NCBI RefSeq assembly: GCF_009663775.1
Contig: NZ_RDBR01000023.1
Coordinates: 1 to 35,429 of the forward strand
DNA from: Lactobacillus sp. 0.1XD8-4
GTDB lineage: Bacteria; Bacillota; Bacilli; Lactobacillales; Lactobacillaceae
Reading direction: 5' to 3'
DNA: 35,429 nucleotides
Below are positions 15,952 through 23,407 of this stretch, in pieces; the first letter of the stretch is position 1; each line of letters opens with the position of its first letter. Under the pieces are notes generated by a model. The model saw nothing but the letters and a program-made list of their open reading frames with translations, was not told the origin of the DNA and did no database searches. The position numbers were made by a program, and so were the translations under genes.

Positions 15952-16920
15952 ATGGATGCTCAGGACAAATTAAAACGCGAATATGAAAATAAGTCGATTT
16001 ATACAGCAGGCTTTTATGCTGATCCAGATAATGACCTCCAAAACCGCCAGAAGCTGTTTGACACATTGAAATCCCTAGTGATGAATCAAGAAGCTGATAC
16101 TCCGTTTGCCCTTCAAATCATGCTGACTAATAGTGAAATCAATATAATGCCACTAGGATTAGTAAACTTGGATGAATTAAAGGAATATGAAAGTAAAAAG
16201 CGAGTAACGCATGGTTTGCAAAATCAAAATGACTCTTTACCACTTGTTATTCAATATTCTCCTCATACGGATGGCGGAAAGATTATAAAGAAAATGGTTG
16301 GCTCCGTCCAAGAACTATTCACTAATTTTAACCAACAAATTGAAATAATTTGGCAAACAGTAAAAGAATTGATGCAAGCTAATTTTGTAACTTTGACAGC
16401 TATCGAAAATGACTTAATCGCCGATAGTCATGATGTATGCAAAGAATATCTTGCTACCTTTTCCAAAATGACATCTACGGAACTAAAAGAGCAACTTGGA
16501 TTTAGGATTGCTAAAGACGAGCTAGCGCAATTTTCGGCCTATATGGCTGATATGCATGAGGTTCAAGCGATTGTCCTTTCATCAGGATCATTTGTTAACC
16601 GCGAATTGCTAGAAAAGAATTCTTTTACGACAATGATGAGCGATAACATCCGTCGTAGTACCCTCTTTTGGGTCTTGGATAATACCTTCTATGAAATTTA
16701 CTATTACTTTTATATGAGTAATAGTAACGAAAAGCTCCATAAAAGGCTACAACATTTACGGCAAGACTTAATAGTCAATATGCGTAATGATGCCTTTCAC
16801 CGTGCTCAAGAAATGACTGCCAAGCAATCACAAAATGTCAATTTTAGTGAGTATTTCACTGATATTTTTATTCCCGTAGCTGAACAAATTATTGCAGAAA
16901 TAAACAAATTCAAGGATTAG
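15952..16920 (+). CDS. Hypothetical protein, 322 residues
   Basis: I do not recognise this family. It is soluble, without signal peptide or membrane helices; the N-terminal ~110 residues look mixed alpha/beta and the rest largely helical. Aromatic-rich stretches occur around residues 240-260 (FWVLDNTFYEIYYYFYMS). It is translated with an AAAGGAG site immediately after the 90-residue gene and is followed 4 nt later by the polyprenyl-synthetase-like gene. Its position in the nitrate respiration cluster is the only clue to function. Confidence 0.8.
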   Translation: MDAQDKLKREYENKSIYTAGFYADPDNDLQNRQKLFDTLKSLVMNQEADTPFALQIMLTNSEINIMPLGLVNLDELKEYESKKRVTHGLQNQNDSLPLVIQYSPHTDGGKIIKKMVGSVQELFTNFNQQIEIIWQTVKELMQANFVTLTAIENDLIADSHDVCKEYLATFSKMTSTELKEQLGFRIAKDELAQFSAYMADMHEVQAIVLSSGSFVNRELLEKNSFTTMMSDNIRRSTLFWVLDNTFYEIYYYFYMSNSNEKLHKRLQHLRQDLIVNMRNDAFHRAQEMTAKQSQNVNFSEYFTDIFIPVAEQIIAEINKFKD

Positions 16921-16924
16921 GATA

Positions 16925-17824
16925 ATGCAACTAACACCAGATGAACGATTAACAAGTGCCCTCCCGATCCTTATTAAGCAGTTTCCACCAATGATCCGTT
17001 CGATGATTGATTTAACTCCTAACAACAGCGAACGAAAAATTCGTTTGTTAGTTTTCGAAGCCATTAGTCATTTAACGCCCAAAGAATTGACGGTTGATCA
17101 AATTACTGCTGCACAGCTACCAGAGTTACTCGCCCTGGCAGTGGAACTTAACCCGCCTGCTTTTCAACCCGCCAGGTTAACACCCAATACGCTTGCGGAA
17201 CAAAAAGCATTTTCATATTGTGCAGTCTATCTAATGAATCGTTTCGTCAGCGGGCTGAATATGGTCGGGAATTCACCACAAATTATTGAAGAGCTGACAA
17301 CTGACGCAGGCGACATAATGATGGCGCAAATTCAGCGGCTTCGCTTTAACTACAATCAGCATTTTAGGATCACAGACTACTTGGCTGATATTAAAGCGCG
17401 CCAAGGAATCCTTGCGGCAATCACTGCTAAACAGAGTGCGGTTTTCAGTAGTACGAGTTCGGAAATAATGGCCCTTGCTAGCCAAATAGGACAATCAATT
17501 GGTACTATTAGCGCTATTATTCACGAATGTCGGCAACTAAAAGCGGATAAAACTTGGTTTATTAGCAATATTACTGCGGGTCAATATCCGTTGGCGCTTC
17601 TTTTTGCCCGCGAAACCTCTCCCGACTGGTTTAATAACTTCTTTGGGCACCCTCACCGCCCTTCTTTGGAACGGTTTGATCAAGCTTATCGGCTAACGTT
17701 AGCACATTTTAATGACGTTAACCAAATTGTTGATGACATTAAAGCCCAATTGATGCTGGACGTCAAAATATTACCCAGCAATCGGGTACAAAAGGAGTTA
17801 ATTAGTTTAATAAATAGTATCTAA
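16925..17824 (+). CDS. Degenerate polyprenyl synthetase-like protein
   Basis: A 299-residue, mostly helical soluble protein. The region from about 115 to 230 lines up by eye with trans-isoprenyl diphosphate synthases: AGDIMMAQIQRLRF for the AGD helix, then DYLADIKARQGILAAITA for the YLEIIRxKTA helix, then GQYPLALLFARE for the EGKxTLPLxxAL segment. Both Asp-rich metal-binding motifs are missing: the first is replaced around FVSGLNMVGNS and the second (FQIVDD) by SAIIHECRQL. It is therefore unlikely to be a catalyst alone. It could be a regulatory or small subunit of a heteromeric prenyl synthase, a quinone-related helper, or an unrelated helical protein. Last gene of its operon, ending at the structured repeat 17828-17906. 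Confidence 0.75.
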   Translation: MQLTPDERLTSALPILIKQFPPMIRSMIDLTPNNSERKIRLLVFEAISHLTPKELTVDQITAAQLPELLALAVELNPPAFQPARLTPNTLAEQKAFSYCAVYLMNRFVSGLNMVGNSPQIIEELTTDAGDIMMAQIQRLRFNYNQHFRITDYLADIKARQGILAAITAKQSAVFSSTSSEIMALASQIGQSIGTISAIIHECRQLKADKTWFISNITAGQYPLALLFARETSPDWFNNFFGHPHRPSLERFDQAYRLTLAHFNDVNQIVDDIKAQLMLDVKILPSNRVQKELISLINSI

Positions 17825-17825
17825 A

Positions 17826-17906
17826 AAGGCTCTAGTATTCGGAAAAACCGAACGCTAGAGCCTTCTTTATATTTGTAAGGGCGTGAGGACGAATAATAAG
17901 CACTCC
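17826..17906. repeat. Structured terminator-like repeat, copy 1
   Basis: The hairpin GGCTCTAG...CTAGAGCC with an AAAAA loop spans 17828-17862, with A/T flanks that make it a bidirectional terminator between the converging unknown gene and narK. The homology to the copy at 24870-24948 extends about 45 bp beyond the hairpin, to the shared ending AGCACTCC, so this is a dispersed repeat rather than a simple terminator. Confidence 0.7.
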
Positions 17907-17984
17907 GTAACGTGTTACATCAGTCTTGCTTAAACCGCCTTGTCGAGGAGGTTATTTCCCCTTTCTCTATCACGCGTTTTAATA

Positions 17985-19178
17985 TTATTTAACAATATGA
18001 ACATCCCCGTGAATATAATGCTTCCACAAGGCAAACCAACAAATCAATCCGGTTAAGGCTAAAAGTGCAATCCCGAGTTCATAGCTGCCGGTCCATTGGT
18101 AAATATAACCAATAATTAATGGTGGGAAGAAACCGCCTAAACCACCGACAGCTCCCACAAAACCAGTAACCGCGCCAGTATTCCCCTTTGATACATACGG
18201 AACCATCTTAAAGACAACCCCGTTACCAATACCAGCTGAAAGACCGACTAATACAATTCCGGCAATAAACATATACTCATTATGAAAACTTAACATAATC
18301 CATATGGCGAAAATAACAATAGCAATAAATACCCATTGTAATAATGTCATTGGCCGTTTTTTATCGGCCAAGTATCCACCTACTGGCCGTACTAAAGTAC
18401 ATACAAAGGCAAACAAGGCGGAATAAAGCCCAGCAGTAACAGGAGAATAATGAAACATCCCCGTTAAAAAGGTTGGCGTTAAATTGGTAAAAGCAACAAA
18501 CAAGCCGAATGTTAAGAAGTAAAACAAAGAAAGATACCATGTTCCACTATCTTTTGCAACAGCTAACGCACCACCAATGGTTTTGCTCTTATCTACCGGC
18601 ATCTCTTTACAAAAAATTGCAAAGAGCACACCAAAGATAATAGTTAGGATAATTAAAAAGTAATAAACGCTATCAAAGCCCGCTGCTTTAGAAATGTAAG
18701 GAAGAGTCATTGCCGCTACAGCATTCCCCATATTCCCCATTGAAACAATTCCTAATGCTAAACCTTGTTGCTCAGGCGGGAACCATACTGAAGCATATGA
18801 AACCCCGACTGCAAACGATGTTCCTGACATTCCGACTAGCAGCGCGGCAAATAGTAACATGCCAAATGAATGAACACGCGGAATCATAATCAGTGGAATT
18901 AAGATAAAAGCCATCAAAATAAGATAAACCTTTTTACCACCGTAGCGATCGCTTAATATTCCCACCGGTATCCGCATAATTGATCCCAATAATACTGGTG
19001 TTGCCAGCAGTAGGGTACGTTGCGACACATCCAAGTCAAACATCTGTGCAACTTGGGATGCAAGTGGGGCAAAGTTCGACCATGACATAAAACATACAAT
19101 CATTGCTAACGTGGAAAGAGTTAATGCAGTATACGCATTGCGTCGACTTCCATGAGCAACATCCTTAACACTTGACAT
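17985..19178 (-). CDS. narK: Nitrate/nitrite transporter (MFS, NarK family)
   Basis: A 397-residue membrane protein with about 12 hydrophobic helices. An arginine in the helix-2 region (GSIMRIPVGILSDRYGG) fits the nitrate-binding Arg of NarK, and two glycine-rich nitrate-signature-like stretches, SAGIGNGVVFKMVP and GAVGGLGGFFPP, are present. It should import nitrate and may export nitrite in exchange. The start is ATG 19178: GGAGGAGG is 8 nt upstream, whereas TTG 19184 is only 2 nt from it. Only about 50 bp separate it from moaD, so moaE-moaD-narK may be one transcript ending at the repeat 17826-17906. Confidence 0.93.
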   Translation of the reverse strand: MSSVKDVAHGSRRNAYTALTLSTLAMIVCFMSWSNFAPLASQVAQMFDLDVSQRTLLLATPVLLGSIMRIPVGILSDRYGGKKVYLILMAFILIPLIMIPRVHSFGMLLFAALLVGMSGTSFAVGVSYASVWFPPEQQGLALGIVSMGNMGNAVAAMTLPYISKAAGFDSVYYFLIILTIIFGVLFAIFCKEMPVDKSKTIGGALAVAKDSGTWYLSLFYFLTFGLFVAFTNLTPTFLTGMFHYSPVTAGLYSALFAFVCTLVRPVGGYLADKKRPMTLLQWVFIAIVIFAIWIMLSFHNEYMFIAGIVLVGLSAGIGNGVVFKMVPYVSKGNTGAVTGFVGAVGGLGGFFPPLIIGYIYQWTGSYELGIALLALTGLICWFALWKHYIHGDVHIVK

Positions 19179-19228
19179 AATCAAGTCCTCCTCCTGTAAA
19201 ATATTCAGTTTTCCCTGAGAAGCAGTGA

Positions 19229-19474
19229 CTATCCACCACTAACTGGTGGAATGATTGCTACTTCATCATTTGCGGTTAAGCTGACTTCATCCCTATCGAT
19301 AAATTCTTGGTTAATTGCTAACCGTGAATTAGCCAAGGTTGTCGTAAGCTGCGGTGCAAGTTGACTAACTTGTTTTAGAATATCCGTCACGCGAATAGGA
19401 TTAGTAACCTCAACTGTAACAACTGGCCCTAATTGGTCTTGTAAAAATGCAAACAGTTTAACTTTGATTTTCAT
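19229..19474 (-). CDS. moaD: Molybdopterin synthase sulfur carrier subunit
   Basis: An 81-residue ubiquitin-fold protein ending in VSGG; the terminal Gly-Gly is the point of adenylation and thiocarboxylation by the MoeB-like enzyme. It pairs with MoaE, encoded immediately upstream, as molybdopterin synthase. ATG 19474 overlaps the moaE stop (TAATG), with AGGTGGGG 6 nt upstream. A GTG at 19486 would add four residues but overlaps the ribosome site. Confidence 0.92.
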   Translation of the reverse strand: MKIKVKLFAFLQDQLGPVVTVEVTNPIRVTDILKQVSQLAPQLTTTLANSRLAINQEFIDRDEVSLTANDEVAIIPPVSGG

Positions 19475-19875
19475 TAGTTTCCCCACCTAACCTTATCCGT
19501 ATCATATTCTTTTTTCCAAATAGGCACTTCCCGCTTTAATGTATCAATAATATATTGACACCATTTAAATGCTTCTGCCCGGTGTGGAGCGGCTACTCCC
19601 ACAAAGACTGCGATGTCTGATAGACCTAATTGACCAGTTCGATGCGCTACGACTACCCGCCCGCCTTGCTTTTCAATCGGCATTGCAATTTTTTCAAGTT
19701 GTTTTTCTGCCATTGGCTGATAAGCGGAATATTCTATTTTGGTAGTTTCAATCTTTCCGGTCCACTGCCGAACGGTGCCAACAAACATATCAATCCCCCC
19801 ATATTGTGGATCAACAAGACGTTGGTATAGGTCAGCGATATCAATAGGCTCATCACTTATCCGTAAATAATGCAA
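19474..19875 (-). CDS. moaE: Molybdopterin synthase catalytic subunit
   Basis: A 133-residue protein that transfers sulfur from MoaD to cPMP to make molybdopterin. Signature segments AHRTG (77-81), APHR (96-99), FKWCQYIIDTLKREVP with Lys114, and IWKKE with Lys121/122 match the MoaE active site. The start is TTG 19875, with GGCGGGTG upstream. It heads the moaE-moaD-narK unit and is divergent from the flavodoxin gene. The cPMP-producing genes moaA and moaC are not in the window. Confidence 0.93.
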   Translation of the reverse strand: MHYLRISDEPIDIADLYQRLVDPQYGGIDMFVGTVRQWTGKIETTKIEYSAYQPMAEKQLEKIAMPIEKQGGRVVVAHRTGQLGLSDIAVFVGVAAPHRAEAFKWCQYIIDTLKREVPIWKKEYDTDKVRWGN

Positions 19876-19939
19876 TAATAATCACCCGCCTTTAACAGTG
19901 TTATTATTACAGATAATATTATTATTTAGAATTAGTTAA

Positions 19940-19976
19940 TTCCCTAATAATCTCATCCTTATTATGTTGCTATACT
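19940..19976 (+). promoter_or_regulatory. Promoter of flavodoxin-permease operon with TTCCCTAAT box
   Basis: TTCCCTAAT (19940-19948) is 22 bp upstream of TATACT (19971-19976). The -10 sequence and the geometry match the moeB-like promoter. The same box might also serve the divergent moaE promoter in the inverted orientation, but no matching geometry is seen there. Confidence 0.6.
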
Positions 19977-20003
19977 ACTAACTAAGTGAGAGGATTAACG
20001 AAT

Positions 20004-20444
20004 ATGAACAAATTAATCATTTATGATACGATTTATGGACATAATTTTGAATTAAGCAAATTTATCCATGACCAATTACTGCCTGAAGCAAGTCTGATTT
20101 CTTTTAAGGAATTTTCGCCGACAATGTTGAGCAATCATGATTTTCTGATTCTTTGCCCTTGCACATACGGTGAAGGAGAATTAACAGCGAATGAACAAGT
20201 AGTTTATGACCATTTGTCTAACCGTTCGTTATCACATCTTACCTACTATCTTGCGGGGATTGGGGATCGCAACTTTGGGCAAGAGAGGTTTGCTAATGCG
20301 GTGAATATTTTTGATAAATTGCTTCGCCAGCGTCAAGCAGTTCCGATTGCACCATCACTAAAAGCAGATTATGAGGATATAGCAAAAGCTCACCAACAAA
20401 TTACGAGAATATTAAAGGAAGCAAGTAGAAAGAAGCGATCATAA
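20004..20444 (+). CDS. Flavodoxin-like protein
   Basis: A 146-residue FMN-binding fold. The N-terminal YDTIYGHN takes the place of the phosphate loop (usually TxTGNT), CPCTYGEGEL at about 53-62 is the second FMN loop, and GIGDRNFGQERF (about 86-97) the third. It likely carries electrons in the cytoplasm. GAGAGGA precedes ATG 20004; an in-frame GTG at 19986 lies upstream of that site. It is the first gene of an operon with a FecCD-type permease and ATPase behind a TTCCCTAAT promoter. It may reduce an imported metal or heme complex, or serve as a redox partner; the sequence does not decide. Confidence 0.82.
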   Translation: MNKLIIYDTIYGHNFELSKFIHDQLLPEASLISFKEFSPTMLSNHDFLILCPCTYGEGELTANEQVVYDHLSNRSLSHLTYYLAGIGDRNFGQERFANAVNIFDKLLRQRQAVPIAPSLKADYEDIAKAHQQITRILKEASRKKRS

Positions 20445-20470
20445 TCACAAATCATCATTATCGAATAACA

Positions 20471-21439
20471 ATGTGCGGGATAGTTTGCCTAGTTTTAATT
20501 GCTATAATTTTTGCCCTATCTTGTGGACGAATTTATTATTCGCCATCAGAACTTTTACAAACGTTAGTTCATCCCCAAAGCAATCCAGTAGCTGCCAATG
20601 TAATTTTTAACATCCGCTTACCACGAATTATTGGAGCACTCCTAGTTGGTGCTAGCCTTGCAATGGCTGGCTGTTCATTTCAAAATGTTTTTCATAATCC
20701 GCTTGTTTCGCCGGATATTCTCGGTGTTTCCTATGGAGCTGCAGGAGGAGCTGCAATGGCGATATTATTGGGATATGGACTTGGGGGGACCCAAGCATTA
20801 GCATTTATCGGCGGAATAATCGCAGTTGGTCTAACAGTCGCATTAGCTAGAATTATTCATCAAAAAGGTACTTTAATTCTTATATTAGCAGGGATTGTTA
20901 TTTCCGGCTTCATGCAAGCACTAATTGGTCTTTTGAAATATACAGCTGATCCTGATTCCCAATTGCCAAGTATTGTCTATTGGCAATTGGGAAGCTTAGC
21001 AAAGGTTGATTTCTCAAATATTATTGCTATCCTCCCCTTGTTAATTATTGGCACTATCGCTTTAATTGTTCTTCGGTGGCACCTAACTGTCCTATCGCTG
21101 GGGGACCAGCAGGCACAGCTAGAAGGAATAAATATTGGGCTAGAACGACTTTTTATTATTATTGCTAGTACCTTTCTAACTGCTGGTACGGTATGCTTGA
21201 GTGGTAATGTGGGATGGGTTGGATTAGTTATTCCTCATATTGCACGGCTTCTTGTTGGCGATAATGCACAAAGGACTCTTCCATTGTCTGCTTTTCTCGG
21301 TGCTCTTTTTCTTCTTATTGTCGACACTTTTGCACGCTCGCTTTCTGTTGGTGAAATTCCGCTTAGTATCCTAACCGGTTTTATCGGCACGCCGCTCTTT
21401 GTCTATATTCTTATAAAAAAGAAGGTTCGATTAAATTGA
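20471..21439 (+). CDS. FecCD-type ABC transporter permease
   Basis: A 322-residue membrane protein with about nine or ten helices and the family signatures RLPRIIGALLVGASLAMAG near residue 52 and NPLVSPDILGVSYGAA near 76. This family imports siderophores, heme, cobalamin and, in the MolBCA type, molybdate or tungstate. The first helix looks short: the only standard start is ATG 20471, no clear ribosome site precedes it, and no other ATG/GTG/TTG exists between the upstream in-frame stop and that ATG. The ATPase start overlaps its stop. The cofactor setting favours molybdate; heme is also plausible because NarI needs it. Confidence 0.88.
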   Translation: MCGIVCLVLIAIIFALSCGRIYYSPSELLQTLVHPQSNPVAANVIFNIRLPRIIGALLVGASLAMAGCSFQNVFHNPLVSPDILGVSYGAAGGAAMAILLGYGLGGTQALAFIGGIIAVGLTVALARIIHQKGTLILILAGIVISGFMQALIGLLKYTADPDSQLPSIVYWQLGSLAKVDFSNIIAILPLLIIGTIALIVLRWHLTVLSLGDQQAQLEGINIGLERLFIIIASTFLTAGTVCLSGNVGWVGLVIPHIARLLVGDNAQRTLPLSAFLGALFLLIVDTFARSLSVGEIPLSILTGFIGTPLFVYILIKKKVRLN

Positions 21440-22212
21440 ATATTCTTAATGTTCATCAACTAGCATTTTCATATTCTCCGTCCAAAACTGTCTTAAAAAA
21501 GATAAGCTTTTCTCTTAGGGCAGGCGAAGTTTTTACTATTCTCGGACCTAATGGTATTGGTAAATCAACCTTACTTCATTGTTTACTGGGAATCCTGCCG
21601 GTTAACCAAGGAAGAATCGAAGTTGCCGGCAAAGACATCCAGACCGTGAACCAACGTTTTCTTGCTCAACAGGTAGCTTATGTGCCACAGGATTACCATG
21701 TGAATTCAAGTATAGCTGTTATTGACTATTTATTAACGGGACGTACCCCTTACCTGTCACTTTTTCAGACACCCCAACATAAGGACATAATGCTTGCCGA
21801 AAAATACCTTAAGGAGTTTAAGCTAATAGCTTTGCGCGATCGTTCTTTTTCATCTCTTAGTGGTGGTCAGCAACAATTAATCGCAATTATCCGCGCTCTT
21901 TTGCAACAGCCACAACTGCTAATTCTCGATGAACCAATGGCGGCGCTTGATTTAAGTCGACAGTATGAATTATTACAACTAATAAAGAAATTAAATCGCC
22001 AACAAATTGCGGTTATCCTTACAACTCACCTACCAGATCATGCATTAATGCTACAAGCAAAAGTTGGTCTCTTAAACCTTAACGGCACGCTGGAAGTTGG
22101 TAATAGTGCCCAACTACTAACAAAAGAAAAGCTTGAAGACCTTTATCAAGTTCCCTTGGATCTCGAGTATATGCCTAATCTTCACCGTTACACTTGTCAA
22201 ATAAAACTATAA
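21436..22212 (+). CDS. FecE-type ABC transporter ATPase
   Basis: A 258-residue ATPase. Walker A GPNGIGKST is at residues 37-45, Q-loop in YVPQ (83-86), signature LSGGQ at 142-146, Walker B LLILDE at 162-167 and H-loop His199. The TGRTPYL segment at about 102-108 is typical of FecE/BtuD-like iron-complex ATPases. The start is TTG 21436 overlapping the permease stop, with GAAGG 10 nt upstream. It energises the preceding permease. A bidirectional terminator follows, with the binding protein gene converging. Confidence 0.92.
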   Translation: MNILNVHQLAFSYSPSKTVLKKISFSLRAGEVFTILGPNGIGKSTLLHCLLGILPVNQGRIEVAGKDIQTVNQRFLAQQVAYVPQDYHVNSSIAVIDYLLTGRTPYLSLFQTPQHKDIMLAEKYLKEFKLIALRDRSFSSLSGGQQQLIAIIRALLQQPQLLILDEPMAALDLSRQYELLQLIKKLNRQQIAVILTTHLPDHALMLQAKVGLLNLNGTLEVGNSAQLLTKEKLEDLYQVPLDLEYMPNLHRYTCQIKL

Positions 22213-22257
22213 AAAGCATGGCGATTGAGCAATTCTCAACCTACCATGCTTTTAATT
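22212..22257. terminator. Bidirectional terminator between the ATPase and binding-protein genes
   Basis: AAAAGCATGG (22212-22221) pairs exactly with CCATGCTTTT (22244-22253), with an inner TTGAG/CTCAA stem. A- and T-runs on both sides serve both converging genes. Confidence 0.85.
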
Positions 22258-23268
22258 TCGACTGGCTAATATCTGCTTAGCTTGTTGTGGTGTTAAGTTA
22301 TAGTGATAATATTTTTGATAAAATTTTTGAACTTCAGTAACCATATCAATATCTTTCATTTCTCGGGGATGTAAAACCTTAGCAGCCCATAATACTTGTA
22401 ATGCTTCTTCAGCACTATAACGATCCCACGGAAAGGTTCCCTGCGGATTACCGTATACCTTATCTTGACGAACCGCCCTTAGTTGACATAGTTGTTTATT
22501 GGCTTTTAATGCCTTTCTCGCTTGTGTTGAAGTTGTGCTGCCGACAATAATTACATCAGGGTTTGCTTTCACAATTTCTTCAGTAGTTATTGAAATCTGA
22601 TTTCCCTTTTTGGTAACTACATTTTTACCACCAGCGATTTTTATCCATTCATCAACAATTGTCCCCTTACCGTCAACCTTAGTAAGATCAGTAGCATTAA
22701 CAATATGAAGAACCGTTGGGGTCGCGGTTCGAGTCTTTAGCTTATGTTTAACTAATTCAATATTTGTCGTTAAATCTTTATTATACTGGCGACCGATTCG
22801 GGGCGCATCCCCGCCTAAGATCGTTGCCGTCAAAGTAACTGATTTTTTTAAACCATTAAAGTCACTGTACATGGCGTTAGCAGTTGGCAATTTTGCTTGG
22901 CGTGCTTCTTTTACCTGCCCTGGATCAGCTGCAATTACGACATCAGGATGGCTCTTAATCAATTCTTCTTGTTGTATCTGGTTACCCACTAATGGCGCCT
23001 TTACCTTTTTAATGCTTGGATCAACAATTGTAAACCAGTATTGTTTTTTTATAATTGGTGTTGTCGCAACAATCTTCTTTTGCCCGCCTAGCAGCAAAAC
23101 AACTTGGTTATTCGCGTGCCATAAATCTGCAACACGATCAACTTTTGTAGGAATTTTTACTTCATGACCAGCCATGTCTTCAACAGTCCGGGTCGCACTC
23201 GCCAGGACTGGAGAAGAAAGGCTGCCGAATAATAAATTAAGACCTAATACAATTAATAATTTTTTCAT
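22252..23268 (-). CDS. FecB/BtuF-type periplasmic-binding-fold protein
   Basis: A 338-residue substrate-binding protein of the metal-chelate class. An N-terminal Sec signal (about 1-24, ending VLASA) is followed by VEDMAGHEVKIP, typical of the family, then HPDVVIAAD and NPDVIIVG in the two lobes. There is no lipobox cysteine, which is unusual for a Gram-positive binding protein; it may be secreted or held by its uncleaved signal. It converges on the permease-ATPase genes and so has its own promoter. The inverted repeat at 23314-23334 overlaps that promoter. Ligand unknown: molybdate/tungstate, heme, cobalamin or ferric chelate are possible. Confidence 0.85.
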   Translation of the reverse strand: MKKLLIVLGLNLLFGSLSSPVLASATRTVEDMAGHEVKIPTKVDRVADLWHANNQVVLLLGGQKKIVATTPIIKKQYWFTIVDPSIKKVKAPLVGNQIQQEELIKSHPDVVIAADPGQVKEARQAKLPTANAMYSDFNGLKKSVTLTATILGGDAPRIGRQYNKDLTTNIELVKHKLKTRTATPTVLHIVNATDLTKVDGKGTIVDEWIKIAGGKNVVTKKGNQISITTEEIVKANPDVIIVGSTTSTQARKALKANKQLCQLRAVRQDKVYGNPQGTFPWDRYSAEEALQVLWAAKVLHPREMKDIDMVTEVQKFYQKYYHYNLTPQQAKQILASRN

Positions 23269-23299
23269 CTTTATCTCCCTCTATGCTCACAACGATACT

Positions 23300-23334
23300 A
23301 TTATAAACAAATTTCACTAAGATTAAATTAGTGA
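23300..23334 (-). promoter_or_regulatory. Promoter of the binding-protein gene with inverted-repeat operator
   Basis: On the minus strand TATAAT (23305-23300) is preceded after 16 bp by TTTAAT. The perfect inverted repeat TCACTAA-N7-TTAGTGA (23314-23334) covers the -35 element, the place for a repressor. The regulator is not identified. Confidence 0.5.
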
Positions 23335-23344
23335 TTTTATCTAT

Positions 23345-23380
23345 TTCCCTAATATTTTTTGTTCTCAGTTTGACTATAAT
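23345..23380 (+). promoter_or_regulatory. Promoter of the unknown gene pair with TTCCCTAAT box
   Basis: TTCCCTAAT (23345-23353) is 21 bp upstream of TATAAT (23375-23380). It is the fourth member of the box set and the one that links unknown genes to the nitrate cluster. Confidence 0.6.
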
Positions 23381-23407
23381 AGATGGTAAAGATTGAGGGA
23401 GGATAAT

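Noticed and set aside
19209-19217. TTTTCCCTGAG upstream of narK as a fifth box
   Set aside because: It lacks the TA(A/G)T part, lies in the wrong strand sense for narK, and has no -10 at the required distance.
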